Shown here one piece after another: positions 1-11,479 of a DNA stretch of 64,000 nucleotides. The notes below the pieces were generated by a model, which searched no databases, had not been told where the DNA came from, and saw only the letters and a list, made by a program, of their open reading frames with translations. Every line of letters begins with the position of its first letter. Position 1 is the stretch's first letter. The DNA is from Bacteroidales bacterium (lineage in GTDB: Bacteria; Bacteroidota; Bacteroidia; Bacteroidales; UBA932), in contig JAGCDF010000074.1 of NCBI GenBank assembly GCA_017651225.1, positions 1 through 64,000 of the forward strand, in the 5' to 3' direction. The position numbers and the translations under genes are program-made.

Positions 1-447
1 AACATCACCATCGGCTACTTCAAGAATCCCGAGGCGTCCGCCAACGCCTTCACCGAGGACGGCTACCTGCGCACCGGCGACCTGGGCATCATGGACAAGG
101 ACGGCAACATCTTCATCAAGGGTCGCTCCAAGAGCATGATCCTGACCGCCAACGGCCAGAACGTCTATCCCGAGGAGCTCGAGGCCTTCGTGAACAACCA
201 GCCGTACGTGGCCGAGTCCGTGGTCGTGGACCGCGCCGGCAAGATCGTCGCCCTGGTCTACCTCGACAAGGACGCCATCAAGGCCGCCGGCCTCGATGAG
301 GAGGCGGTGTCCGACCTGCCGGAGAAGATCCGCGTCGGCGCCAACCGCCAGCTGCCCGCCTACAGCAAGATCGCCCAGGTGGAGACCGTGCTCGTGCCCT
401 TCGAGAAGACCCCGAAGATGAGCATCAAGCGCTTCCTCTACAAATAG
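1..447 (+). CDS. AMP-forming acyl-CoA ligase, C-terminal part (5' truncated by window edge)
   Basis: This is the last 148 residues of an ANL-superfamily adenylating enzyme, probably a long-chain fatty acid-CoA ligase that activates fatty acids as acyl-AMP and then acyl-CoA. The reading frame is open from the first base, so the start lies outside the window. Visible motifs are RTGD near residues 24-27 (adenylate-contacting Asp), the GRSK hinge at 41-44, and the C-terminal KTPKMSIKR stretch with the expected catalytic lysine. The tail matches the FadD/FAA1 type better than the second ligase of this window. A hairpin terminator follows. Chain-length preference cannot be judged from this fragment. 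Confidence 0.85.
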   Translation, partial: NITIGYFKNPEASANAFTEDGYLRTGDLGIMDKDGNIFIKGRSKSMILTANGQNVYPEELEAFVNNQPYVAESVVVDRAGKIVALVYLDKDAIKAAGLDEEAVSDLPEKIRVGANRQLPAYSKIAQVETVLVPFEKTPKMSIKRFLYK

Positions 448-483
448 TGACAAATTGTCACTGGAACAGCATTTGAAACAAAG

Positions 484-513
484 AGGGTTGGCCCGTGCGG
501 CCGACCCTTTTTG
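484..513 (+). terminator. Intrinsic terminator after the acyl-CoA ligase gene
   Basis: Ten-base arms AGGGTTGGCC and GGCCGACCCT (one G-T pair) enclose the loop CGTGC and are followed by a run of five T. The hairpin ends about 20 bases before the htpG start codon, so the htpG promoter must overlap it or lie upstream; no clear TAnnTTTG box is visible there. Confidence 0.8.
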
Positions 514-533
514 ATTTTTAAATACGACAAGAT

Positions 534-2393
534 ATGGCAACCAAAACCCTCAAAGGTAAAATCGGCGTGACCACCGAGAACATCTTCCCGGTGATCAAGC
601 AGTTCCTCTATTCCGACCACGAAATCTTCCTCCGCGAGCTCGTCGCCAACGCGGTGGACGCCTCCCAGAAGATGAAGGCCCTCGCCTCCAGCGGCGACTT
701 CAAGGGCGAGCTGGGCGAGCTGAAAGTCAGCGTGGAGCTCGACGAGAAGAAGAAAACCCTCAAGATCATCGACCGCGGTATCGGCATGACCGAGGAGGAA
801 GTCGACCGCTACATCAACCAGATCGCCTTCTCCTCCGCCGGCGAGTTCCTCGAGAAATACAAGGACCAGCTCGGCTCCATCATCGGCCACTTCGGCCTGG
901 GCTTCTACTCCGCCTTCATGGTGAGCAAGAAGGTCACCATCGACACCCTCAGCTGGCAGGAAGGCGCCAAGGCCGTGACCTGGTCCTGCGACGGCTCCCC
1001 GGAGTACTCCATGGGCGCCGGCAAGAAGGAAGACCGCGGCACCGAAATCACCCTCTACCTGGACGACGACTCCGAGGAGTTCGCCGCCAAGGGGCGCATC
1101 TCCCAGCTGCTGGGCAAATACTGCAAATTCATGCCCGTCCCGGTGGTCTTCGGCAAGAAGACCGAGTGGAAGGACGGCAAGAGCGTCGAGACCGACGAGG
1201 ACAACGTCATCAACAACATCGACCCGATCTGGACCAAGGCCCCGTCCGATCTCAAGGACGAGGACTACCTCAAGTTCTATAAGGAGCTCTATCCGATGGA
1301 GGAGGAGCCGATGTTCTGGATCCACCTCAACGTGGACTACCCCTTCACGCTGACCGGCGTGCTCTACTTCCCGAAGATCAAGGAGCGCATGGCCATCGAC
1401 AAGAACAAGATCCAGCTCTACTGCAACCAGATGTTCGTCACGGACCACGTCGACAACATCGTGCCGGAGTTCCTGACCCTGCTGCACGGCGTGATCGACT
1501 CCCCCGACATCCCGCTGAACGTCAGCCGCAGCTACCTGCAGAGCGACGCCAACGTCAAGAAGATCAGCACCTACATCACCAAGAAGGTGGCCGACCGCCT
1601 GGAGGAGATCTTCAAGGAGCAGCGCGAGCAGTTCGAGCAGAAGTGGGACAACATCAAGCTCTTCATCGAGTACGGCATGCTCTCCGACGAGAAGTTCTGC
1701 GAGCGCGCCCTCAAGTTCACCCTCCTCAAGAACACCGAAGGCAAGTACTTCAGCCTGGAGGACTACCGCACGGCCATCGAGCCGAACCAGACCGACAAGG
1801 ACAAGACCGTGGTCTACCTCTACGCCACCAAGCCCGCCGAGCAGTACAGCTGGATCGAGGCCGCGAAGAACCAGGGCTACGACGTCCTGCTGATGGACTG
1901 CGAGCTGGACAGCCACTTCGTCAACCTGCTGGAGGCCAAGGTCGAGCACACCCGCTTCGCCCGCGTGGACAGCGACTCCGTCGACAACCTCATCCCTAAG
2001 GAGGAGAAGGTGAAGCCGGAGATGAGCGAGGAGGACAAGAAGACGCTCGACGAGCTCTTCAAGGGCGTCCTTCCGGAGGGCAACGACTACATGGTCGACG
2101 CCCAGAACCTCGGCGAGAACGCCGCGCCGGTGCTCATCACCCAGAGCGAGTTCATGCGCCGCTACCGCGAGATGAGCGCCCTGGGCGGCGGCATGAATTT
2201 CTACGGCACCATGCCCGAGGCCTACAACATCATCGTCAACATGCAGAACCCGCTGATCGCGAAGATCTGGGAGGAGAAGAAGGAAAGCGAGCTGCTGCAC
2301 CAGGTCGTGGACCTGGCCCTGCTGGGCAACGGCATGCTGAAGGGCAAAGCCCTGGCGGACTTCATCGCCCGCAGCGAAAAACTCTTGAAATAG
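534..2393 (+). CDS. htpG: Molecular chaperone HtpG (bacterial Hsp90)
   Basis: HtpG is a homodimeric, cytosolic ATP-dependent chaperone of the GHKL ATPase group. The 619-residue protein begins with the typical GVTTENIFPVIKQFLYSDHE block, then ELVANAVDAS (catalytic Glu35 and Mg-binding Asn39), the DRGIGM nucleotide motif and the GHFGLGFYSAFMV lid segment, followed by middle and dimerisation domains. The length is close to the E. coli protein; my recollection is that Bacteroides homologues are somewhat longer, so the C-terminal part may be trimmed. The gene is monocistronic between two hairpin terminators. Identification is secure from sequence over the whole length. Confidence 0.97.
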   Translation: MATKTLKGKIGVTTENIFPVIKQFLYSDHEIFLRELVANAVDASQKMKALASSGDFKGELGELKVSVELDEKKKTLKIIDRGIGMTEEEVDRYINQIAFSSAGEFLEKYKDQLGSIIGHFGLGFYSAFMVSKKVTIDTLSWQEGAKAVTWSCDGSPEYSMGAGKKEDRGTEITLYLDDDSEEFAAKGRISQLLGKYCKFMPVPVVFGKKTEWKDGKSVETDEDNVINNIDPIWTKAPSDLKDEDYLKFYKELYPMEEEPMFWIHLNVDYPFTLTGVLYFPKIKERMAIDKNKIQLYCNQMFVTDHVDNIVPEFLTLLHGVIDSPDIPLNVSRSYLQSDANVKKISTYITKKVADRLEEIFKEQREQFEQKWDNIKLFIEYGMLSDEKFCERALKFTLLKNTEGKYFSLEDYRTAIEPNQTDKDKTVVYLYATKPAEQYSWIEAAKNQGYDVLLMDCELDSHFVNLLEAKVEHTRFARVDSDSVDNLIPKEEKVKPEMSEEDKKTLDELFKGVLPEGNDYMVDAQNLGENAAPVLITQSEFMRRYREMSALGGGMNFYGTMPEAYNIIVNMQNPLIAKIWEEKKESELLHQVVDLALLGNGMLKGKALADFIARSEKLLK

Positions 2394-2397
2394 CAAA

Positions 2398-2434
2398 AAG
2401 AAAGGCTCGGGTTGCTCCCGAGCCTTTCTTTTTT
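2398..2434. terminator. Bidirectional intrinsic terminator between htpG and the permease gene
   Basis: A 14-bp perfect stem (AAGAAAGGCTCGGG with CCCGAGCCTTTCTT, loop TTGCT) is flanked by A-rich sequence on the left and T-rich sequence on the right, so it can stop transcription of htpG from the left and of the convergent uraA-like gene from the right. Confidence 0.88.
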
Positions 2435-2445
2435 GTATTCTCTTT

Positions 2446-3816
2446 TTATTCTTCCTTGGCAACTTCGTCGACCGACTTGCGGGGCGTGAAGCTCATGGCA
2501 GTATCGCCCTGGCCCTTGCCGAACACGTAGTCGTTGCCCGGCAGGAGTGCGTTCAGGAAGATGCCCACGAGGGCCGCGACCGCCAGGCCGCTCAGCTTGG
2601 TGAAGCCGAGGTCGATGGCATCGTTCGCGCCGTACTTGATGCCGATAGCGAGCACGAGGATGAGGGCGGCGATGATGAGGTTACGGGAGGAGGTGAAGTC
2701 CACCTGGTTCTCCACGATGTTACGCACACCGACCGCCGAGATCATACCGTAGAGCACCAGCGACACGCCGCCGATGGTCGCGGCGGGCATCGCGCCGATG
2801 AGCGCGGCGAATTTCGGGCAGAAGGACAGGATGATGGCGAAGATGGCCGCGATGCGGATCACGCGCGGGTCGAAGACCTTGGTGATGTTCAGCACGCCGG
2901 TGTTCTCGCCGTAGGTCGTGTTGGCCGGGGCGCCGAACAGGGAGGCGAGCGCCGTGGCGAGACCGTCACCCATCAGGGTGCGGTGCAGGCCCGGATCCTC
3001 GAGGTAATTGATCTCCGTCGTGGAGGAGATGGCGCACATATCGCCGATGTGCTCGACCATCGTGGCGAGCGAGATCGGCAGGATGGCGATGATGGCGGCG
3101 ATGACCAGACCCCAGTCCGGGTTCTGGAGCACGGCGAAGGCCGTGTCCTTCCACTGGAACGGCAGGCCCACCCAGGCGGCGTCCTTCACCGGCGTGAAGT
3201 CCACCTGGCCGAAGCAGGCGGCCACGGCATAGGAGCCGACCACGCCGAGCAGGATCGGCACGATCTGGACCATCTTCTTACCCCAGATGTTGCAGTTCAC
3301 GACAATAGCGACGGCCAGGATGGCGATCCACCAGTTCTGCGCGCAGTTCTGGATGGCGGAGCCGGAGAGCGTCAGGCCGATGGCGATGATGATCGGACCC
3401 GTCACGATGGGCGGGAAAAAGCGCAGGACCTTCCTGGCGCCGAAGGCGGCGAAGAAGCCGGCCAGCACGAAGTACAACAGACCCGCGCAGAACACGCCGA
3501 TGCAAGCGTAAGGCAGCGAAGTCGCCAGGTCGAAGCCCTTGTCGGCGCCCATCTGCGCCACGGCGGCATAACCGCCGAGGAAGGCGAAGGAGGAACCGAG
3601 GAAGGCCGGAACCTTCATCTTCGTCAGGAAATGGAAAAGCAGCGTGCCGAGACCCGCAAAGAGCAGGGTCGAGGAAACAGAGAGTCCGGTGATCACCGGA
3701 ACGAGAACGGTGGCCCCGAACATCGCGAAGAGATGCTGGAGGCCGAGGATGGTCATTTTGCCCTTGCCGAGCTTGCGGGCATCATAGATTGCCTGCTCTT
3801 TTTGTACTTGAGCCAT
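2446..3816 (-). CDS. Uracil/xanthine permease family protein (NCS2, UraA-like)
   Basis: This 456-residue polytopic inner-membrane protein belongs to the NCS2/NAT family of proton-coupled nucleobase transporters. The two acidic residues that in UraA bind and couple substrate are visible as Glu255 in EHIGD and Glu304 in NTTYGENTG, and the intervening DPGLHRT segment is typical of the uracil branch. It follows guaB-guaA on the same strand with 21 bases between guaA and its start codon, so nucleobase salvage is probably co-expressed with GMP synthesis. Uracil is the favoured substrate by motif; xanthine is an alternative that the gua context would also fit. Confidence 0.88.
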   Translation of the reverse strand: MAQVQKEQAIYDARKLGKGKMTILGLQHLFAMFGATVLVPVITGLSVSSTLLFAGLGTLLFHFLTKMKVPAFLGSSFAFLGGYAAVAQMGADKGFDLATSLPYACIGVFCAGLLYFVLAGFFAAFGARKVLRFFPPIVTGPIIIAIGLTLSGSAIQNCAQNWWIAILAVAIVVNCNIWGKKMVQIVPILLGVVGSYAVAACFGQVDFTPVKDAAWVGLPFQWKDTAFAVLQNPDWGLVIAAIIAILPISLATMVEHIGDMCAISSTTEINYLEDPGLHRTLMGDGLATALASLFGAPANTTYGENTGVLNITKVFDPRVIRIAAIFAIILSFCPKFAALIGAMPAATIGGVSLVLYGMISAVGVRNIVENQVDFTSSRNLIIAALILVLAIGIKYGANDAIDLGFTKLSGLAVAALVGIFLNALLPGNDYVFGKGQGDTAMSFTPRKSVDEVAKEE

Positions 3817-3837
3817 AGTGCTATTGTGAATGTTGGA

Positions 3838-6946
<3,109 letters not shown>

Positions 6947-6967
6947 AAAAGTTATCAACAATTTATC

Positions 6968-7759
6968 CTACAAACGCTCGGACATTTCCTGGTAGATGCG
7001 CTTCGAGATCGGGATGACGGTGTCGGGGACGTCGAGCTCGGCGCTGAAGACGTCGTCGCGGTCGCGGCGCAGGGCGACGATGTGCGAGGGATTGACGTAG
7101 TAGGAGCGGTGGCAGCGGATGAAGCCGTAGTGCTCCATCAGCGGGGCGATCGCGACCATGGTCGAGCGAAGCACATAGTCTTTGGGACGGCCGTTCTCCA
7201 GGTAGCAGATGCGGACGTAATTCTCCTGGGCCTGGATATACACGACGACGTCCTTGATGAGGACCAGGCGGACCTGCCGGTTGGGCGTGGCGAAACGGAT
7301 CAAATCCTTTTCGGCGGGAAGCGACTGGTTGACCGAAATCAAGCCGCAGACCACCCCGATGCCGCCGTAAGGGAAAACCAGGACCAGGAAAGAGTACGGG
7401 ACGCAGCGGGCCAGCCAGTTGAAATAGGGCACACCTGGATCCATCAGATAGAGATAGAGGGCAAAGAAGTAGGTAATCACCGTCAGCTCCAGCACGTTCC
7501 AGGCCGCCAGTCCCCACCAGCTGCGATTGAGGTGGTCACGCAACAGGAAACGGAGGGTCCGGAGGAGGAGAATCGTAAAGACCGCGATGCACGTCATCAT
7601 CGTCACGTTGAAAATGAACAGCCCTCGACCCATGTCCAGGGCTTCTTCGCTGTGGAAAGGAGTCCAGACCAGCATGAAGACAAAAAACCAGAACGGAGCC
7701 AGGAGAATGTACCACAACTCGGTCGTATAGCGGCGGAAAAGATCAGGAAGAAGGGCCAT
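6968..7759 (-). CDS. Membrane-anchored LytTR-domain transcriptional regulator
   Basis: The 263-residue protein has four hydrophobic segments in roughly the first 155 residues (ILLAPFWFFVFMLVW is the first) and a LytTR DNA-binding domain in the last 100 residues, recognisable by VVYIQAQENYVRICY and the FIRCHRSYYVNPSHI block. No receiver domain is present, so it is not a classical response regulator; it resembles one-component, membrane-bound LytTR regulators whose signal is unknown. It has its own promoter and a 5' leader rich in inverted repeats (7768-7823), which suggests autoregulation. The target genes are unknown; the divergent biosynthetic cassette starting at 7905 is a natural candidate. 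Confidence 0.85.
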   Translation of the reverse strand: MALLPDLFRRYTTELWYILLAPFWFFVFMLVWTPFHSEEALDMGRGLFIFNVTMMTCIAVFTILLLRTLRFLLRDHLNRSWWGLAAWNVLELTVITYFFALYLYLMDPGVPYFNWLARCVPYSFLVLVFPYGGIGVVCGLISVNQSLPAEKDLIRFATPNRQVRLVLIKDVVVYIQAQENYVRICYLENGRPKDYVLRSTMVAIAPLMEHYGFIRCHRSYYVNPSHIVALRRDRDDVFSAELDVPDTVIPISKRIYQEMSERL

Positions 7760-7767
7760 AAGTGATG

Positions 7768-7823
7768 TGTGACGAAAATCGAATTTGCACGGAATCTGTC
7801 ACATAACAGATTATTTCGTCACA
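7768..7823 (-). promoter_or_regulatory. Nested inverted repeats in the leader of the LytTR gene (possible operator)
   Basis: A 10-bp inverted repeat TGTGACGAAA (7768-7777) / TTTCGTCACA (7814-7823) surrounds a second one, AATCTGT (7793-7799) / ACAGATT (7806-7812). The whole lies between the predicted start site and the start codon of the LytTR regulator, so it can be a protein-binding site or a leader-RNA structure. Confidence 0.5.
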
Positions 7824-7852
7824 AATATAGTGTTTTTATCAATCGAGGCAAG
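7822..7852 (-). promoter_or_regulatory. Promoter of the LytTR regulator gene
   Basis: On the minus strand CTTG (7852-7849), a 19-base spacer and TATATTTG (7829-7822) fit the Bacteroidota promoter consensus with one mismatch in the -33 box. Confidence 0.7.
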
Positions 7853-7890
7853 TATTCGGCACGAAATTAGTCACGTATTTCGGGATTTCG

Positions 7891-7898
7891 TAAATTTG
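7891..7898 (+). promoter_or_regulatory. -7 promoter box of the TPR/condensation/ligase cassette
   Basis: TAAATTTG matches TAnnTTTG exactly and lies six bases before the ATG at 7905, which predicts a leaderless or almost leaderless mRNA. No good TTTG is found at the -33 distance. Confidence 0.6.
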
Positions 7899-7904
7899 CA
7901 CATT

Positions 7905-8756
7905 ATGATTAAGACGCTTTTATTGATTCCGCTGCTGGCGCTGCAGTTCCAGTCCGTGGACAACGCCGTCCAGCAAGGCAAAGATTATCCTGCTTGCGAG
8001 CAAACCCTGCTGGAAATGCTCCCGCAGGCGGAGAACGCCAAGGAGAAAGCCTCCGTGCTCTGGCGCCTCGCGCGGGTCAGTTATTTGATAGGTGAAGACC
8101 AGACCGACAAGATGGCGCGCCGCGAGCAGTTCAACAAGGGCATCGCGTATGCCGAGCGGGGCTGCCGGGAGAATCCCCGGGACCCGCAGTGCCTCATGTG
8201 GCATTGCGCCAACGTCGGCCGGGAGTGCCAGACCCATCCCCTGATGGAGCAGGCGTCCGCCGTGCCGGTGATGACCCAGGACCTGTCCCGCATCCTGAAC
8301 GACGTGGATCCGCGCTTGTCTGAAGCCTGGCAGGCGCTCTCGGAGCTCTTCTACCATCACCCGCTCAAATCCAACGACAGCGCGATCAACTACGCACGCA
8401 CCGCGGCGCTGAACGCCCCGAAGGACGAGGCCCGCGTCATCGCCTATAACTATCTCGCCACGCTCCTGTACGAGCGCAACTGGAGCGCGAACAAGCGGGC
8501 TTCGCAAGCCGCGGACCACAGCGCCAAGCTCGCCAAGCTGGCGGGCGGCAGCAACATCGACCGCTACGCCCTGGCCGACGGCATGAAGCTGACGCTGCCC
8601 TGGACGGACAAGGCCCTCGGCGAGTTGTCCGACCGCGAGGAGGCGCGCCTCATCCTGGCCTACGCGGAAAGCCGCTACAAGACCATCGGCAATCCCGGCA
8701 AGATGGAACGCGACGAATACAAGAATCTTCTGAAACTTAAACAGCAATGGAAATAG
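7905..8756 (+). CDS. Secreted TPR-like repeat protein
   Basis: This 283-residue protein starts with a short hydrophobic signal-like segment (MIKTLLLIPLLALQFQS) and continues as an all-helical, TPR-like repeat protein, with LWRLARVSYLIG, LMWHCANVGRE and AWQALSELFYHH helices spaced as in TPR folds of the TatT/RMD type. I chose the ATG after the promoter box rather than an upstream in-frame codon, since that upstream stretch contains the promoter. It overlaps the next gene by ten bases and is therefore the first gene of the condensation/ligase/carrier cassette. A role as an envelope scaffold or partner for that pathway is inferred from position only. Confidence 0.7.
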   Translation: MIKTLLLIPLLALQFQSVDNAVQQGKDYPACEQTLLEMLPQAENAKEKASVLWRLARVSYLIGEDQTDKMARREQFNKGIAYAERGCRENPRDPQCLMWHCANVGRECQTHPLMEQASAVPVMTQDLSRILNDVDPRLSEAWQALSELFYHHPLKSNDSAINYARTAALNAPKDEARVIAYNYLATLLYERNWSANKRASQAADHSAKLAKLAGGSNIDRYALADGMKLTLPWTDKALGELSDREEARLILAYAESRYKTIGNPGKMERDEYKNLLKLKQQWK

Positions 8757-10108
8757 CTGGCAAGCAGCTCTACCACTTCACCAACTCCCAGGACGTCATC
8801 CAGTTGCAAAGCAAATACGCGCTGTTCAAACGCGTCCTGAATATCCTTTTCTCCCTCACGTTCGACGAGGGCTTTGACGAAGCGTTGATGTGCCAGGCCA
8901 TCGACCTCCTCTACGAGCGCCATGACTGCCTCCGGCTCCGCTTTGTCAAGCAAGGCAAGGAGACGATGCAGTATTTCGAAGCCGAGCGCAAGTCCGGCAA
9001 GATTCCTTCCCTGCGCTTCGAAACGAACGGCGCCTTCGACGCCTTCTTCCGCCGCTTCCGCCGCAAGCCCACCGACGTGGCCAAGGGCGACGTGCTGCGC
9101 GTAGTCTTTGCCGTGAATCCGGAGGGCAAGCAGATGGTTATCTGCAAGATCAGCCATTATGTGGCCGACACCTACGGCATCGGCATCCTGGTGAACGACC
9201 TGATGGGCATCTACGCCGCCCTGCGCGACGGGAAGGAGCTTCCTCCCGCCCCAGGAAGCTTCGAGGAGATCGTCCGCAAGGACAACGAATTTCGCAACGA
9301 CGCGGCCGCCACAGAGCGCGACCGGGCGTTCTTCCACGACTATTATTTCAACCGTCACGGCGACAGCCACCCCGTTTACTGCGGGCAGCACGGCAACAAG
9401 GACGACCACTGGCTGAAATTCAAGCGCAAGGGGGAATTCAGCAACTCGTACCTGTTCATCCGTTGCGACACGGAGCCCTACGAGTTCGCCCTCCCGAAAT
9501 CGATCACCCTCGACGCCCAGCAGTGGTGCGCGGACCACGGCATCTCCCTGAACACCTTCTTCATGATGGCTTTCACGCTGACGCTGTCCCTGCTCAACGA
9601 CCGCGAAACGCGGCTCTGCAGTGTAGAGATCCTCAACTGCCGCGGCACCCTGGCCGACCGCAGGACCGCCGGCACCAAGGCCACGGGCCTGACCGTCCGG
9701 ACGGATATCGACTACGACAAGAGTTTCCGGGAGAACGCCGCCGCCCTGTTTGAAGAGCAGCAGGAGATCTACCGGCACACCAGGCTCACCTACCTTGAAA
9801 CGGAGGTGATGCAGCATGAGGCTTGGAAGTTCTCGATGCTCCGGTGCCTCATTTGCTCCGGTTTCTCCTACATTCCGTACCAGTCTCAGCCCGGCGTCCG
9901 GTTCCAGTTGCACAGCAACGGCAAGGGCGCGCTGACCACCTATGTGGCCATCATGCACGACGTAGTTAACAATGAAATTTCTATCAACTACGACGTTCAA
10001 CGGCTGCGGATCACCCCGGTGCAGCTTATTGACTTCCAGAGCCTTTACATCCGCGTCATGGAAAAGGTGCTTGCCCGGCCGGACACCCCTTTGAAAGAGA
10101 TTGTGTAA
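8747..10108 (+). CDS. Stand-alone condensation-domain-like protein 1
   Basis: The 453-residue protein looks like a free-standing member of the NRPS condensation / CoA-dependent acyltransferase superfamily. The active-site region reads ISHYVADTYG (His137 and Asp141), equivalent to the HHxxxDG motif with the first His replaced by Ser. A second conserved zone is SLNTFFMMAFTL near residue 265. No adenylation or carrier domain is attached. It overlaps the TPR gene, is 16 bases from a paralogue of the same length, and precedes an adenylating ligase and a carrier protein. It probably transfers an acyl or aminoacyl group from the carrier to an unknown acceptor. The substrate cannot be read from the sequence. 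Confidence 0.72.
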   Translation: MEIAGKQLYHFTNSQDVIQLQSKYALFKRVLNILFSLTFDEGFDEALMCQAIDLLYERHDCLRLRFVKQGKETMQYFEAERKSGKIPSLRFETNGAFDAFFRRFRRKPTDVAKGDVLRVVFAVNPEGKQMVICKISHYVADTYGIGILVNDLMGIYAALRDGKELPPAPGSFEEIVRKDNEFRNDAAATERDRAFFHDYYFNRHGDSHPVYCGQHGNKDDHWLKFKRKGEFSNSYLFIRCDTEPYEFALPKSITLDAQQWCADHGISLNTFFMMAFTLTLSLLNDRETRLCSVEILNCRGTLADRRTAGTKATGLTVRTDIDYDKSFRENAAALFEEQQEIYRHTRLTYLETEVMQHEAWKFSMLRCLICSGFSYIPYQSQPGVRFQLHSNGKGALTTYVAIMHDVVNNEISINYDVQRLRITPVQLIDFQSLYIRVMEKVLARPDTPLKEIV

Positions 10109-10124
10109 GTAAAAAATCATATCC

Positions 10125-11474
10125 ATGGAAAAGAAACTGTACGCTTTCAATTACTCGCAGGACATCATCCATCTCCAGACCAAGTATGCCCTGTTCAAGC
10201 GAGTTGCGAACATCCTGTTCTCCGTCACCTTTGACGAAGGATTCGACGAAGGACGTATGCTGGAAGCCCTCCAGCTGCTCATCGACCGCAACGACTGCCT
10301 CCGCCTGACCTTCGTGAAGGAAGGCAAGGAGATGCGCCAGTTCTTCGAGCCGTCCCGCAAACTGGGCAAGGTCCCGTCCGTCCGTTTCGAGACCACGGCC
10401 CAGATGGAAGCCTGGGTCCGCCGCTTCCGCCGCAAGGGCCTGGACATGACCAAAGGCCAGACGTTCAAGGCGGTCTTCGCCGTCAATCCCTCCGGCGAGC
10501 AGATGGTCTTCATCAAGATCAGCCACTACGTCGCCGACACCTACGGCATCGGCGTCCTGGTCACCGACCTGGCCGGCATCTACGCGGCCCTCAGCAACGG
10601 CGGCGAACTCCCGCCCGCACCGGGCAGCTTCGAAGAGGTGATCCGCAAGGACAATGAGTACCGCGCCAACGCCGAAGCCACCGAAAAGGACCGCAACTTC
10701 TTCCAGGATTATTACGGGAACCGCCACGCCGAGCGCCCCCTGTACTGCGGCATCCACGGCGACGAGAGCGACCGCTGGATGAAATACAAGAAGAAAGGCG
10801 ACATCTCCCTCCCCTACCTGTTCATCCGCTGCGATACGAAGGGCTACCGCTTCGTCATTCCGGCCGCCGTCACGCTCCGCGCGGAGCAGTGGTGCAAGGA
10901 GCACGAGATCTCGCTGAACACCTTCTTCTTCTATACCTACGCCGTCGCCTGCTCGCTGCGCAACGGCCGCGCCCCGCGCCAGGCTCCCCTCGAGCTGATG
11001 AACTGCCGCGCCACGGTCGCCGACCGCAAAGCCGCCGGCACCAAGGTGCAGAGTCTGTCCGTCTACACGACTGTCGACTATGAACGGTCTTTTGACGACA
11101 ACATCGCCGACCTGTATGCGGAAACGACCGAGATGTACCGCCACACGCGCCTCACCTATCTGGAATGCGAGACCATGCAGCACAAAACATGGAACTACTC
11201 CATGCTGAGCCAGGTCATCAACTACTGCTTCTCCTACATTCCGATCAAGAACCCGAAAGGCGTGCGCCTGCAGGTCTGGTCCAACGGCAAGGGCGCCCTG
11301 GTCACCTACCTCGCCATGATGCATGACGTCGACACCAACGAGGTCACCGTCAACTACGACATCCAGACGAAGATGGTCACCCCCGAGCAGCTGATCGAAT
11401 TCCAGAACCTGCTCCTCCACGTGATCGAAACCGTCCTTGACAAGCCCGCCACCCCGCTGGGAGAAATATTCTGA
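10125..11474 (+). CDS. Stand-alone condensation-domain-like protein 2 (paralogue)
   Basis: The 449-residue protein is colinear with and clearly paralogous to the preceding gene: ISHYVADTYGIG (His134, Asp138), the N-terminal QDIIHLQTKYALFKRV block and the SLNTFFFYTYAV block are shared. The two copies have diverged in the acceptor half, suggesting that they act on different substrates or in consecutive steps rather than being redundant. It ends five bases before the ligase gene. Like its partner it lacks the first His of the canonical HHxxxDG motif but keeps the general-base His. Function in an ACP-dependent transfer reaction is inferred from family and context. Confidence 0.72.
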   Translation: MEKKLYAFNYSQDIIHLQTKYALFKRVANILFSVTFDEGFDEGRMLEALQLLIDRNDCLRLTFVKEGKEMRQFFEPSRKLGKVPSVRFETTAQMEAWVRRFRRKGLDMTKGQTFKAVFAVNPSGEQMVFIKISHYVADTYGIGVLVTDLAGIYAALSNGGELPPAPGSFEEVIRKDNEYRANAEATEKDRNFFQDYYGNRHAERPLYCGIHGDESDRWMKYKKKGDISLPYLFIRCDTKGYRFVIPAAVTLRAEQWCKEHEISLNTFFFYTYAVACSLRNGRAPRQAPLELMNCRATVADRKAAGTKVQSLSVYTTVDYERSFDDNIADLYAETTEMYRHTRLTYLECETMQHKTWNYSMLSQVINYCFSYIPIKNPKGVRLQVWSNGKGALVTYLAMMHDVDTNEVTVNYDIQTKMVTPEQLIEFQNLLLHVIETVLDKPATPLGEIF

Positions 11475-11479
11475 TTATT

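Noticed and set aside
438..2462. Long open frame on the minus strand opposite htpG
   Set aside because: Same antisense effect; the plus-strand HtpG has intact motifs over its whole length, and the antisense translation is low-complexity.
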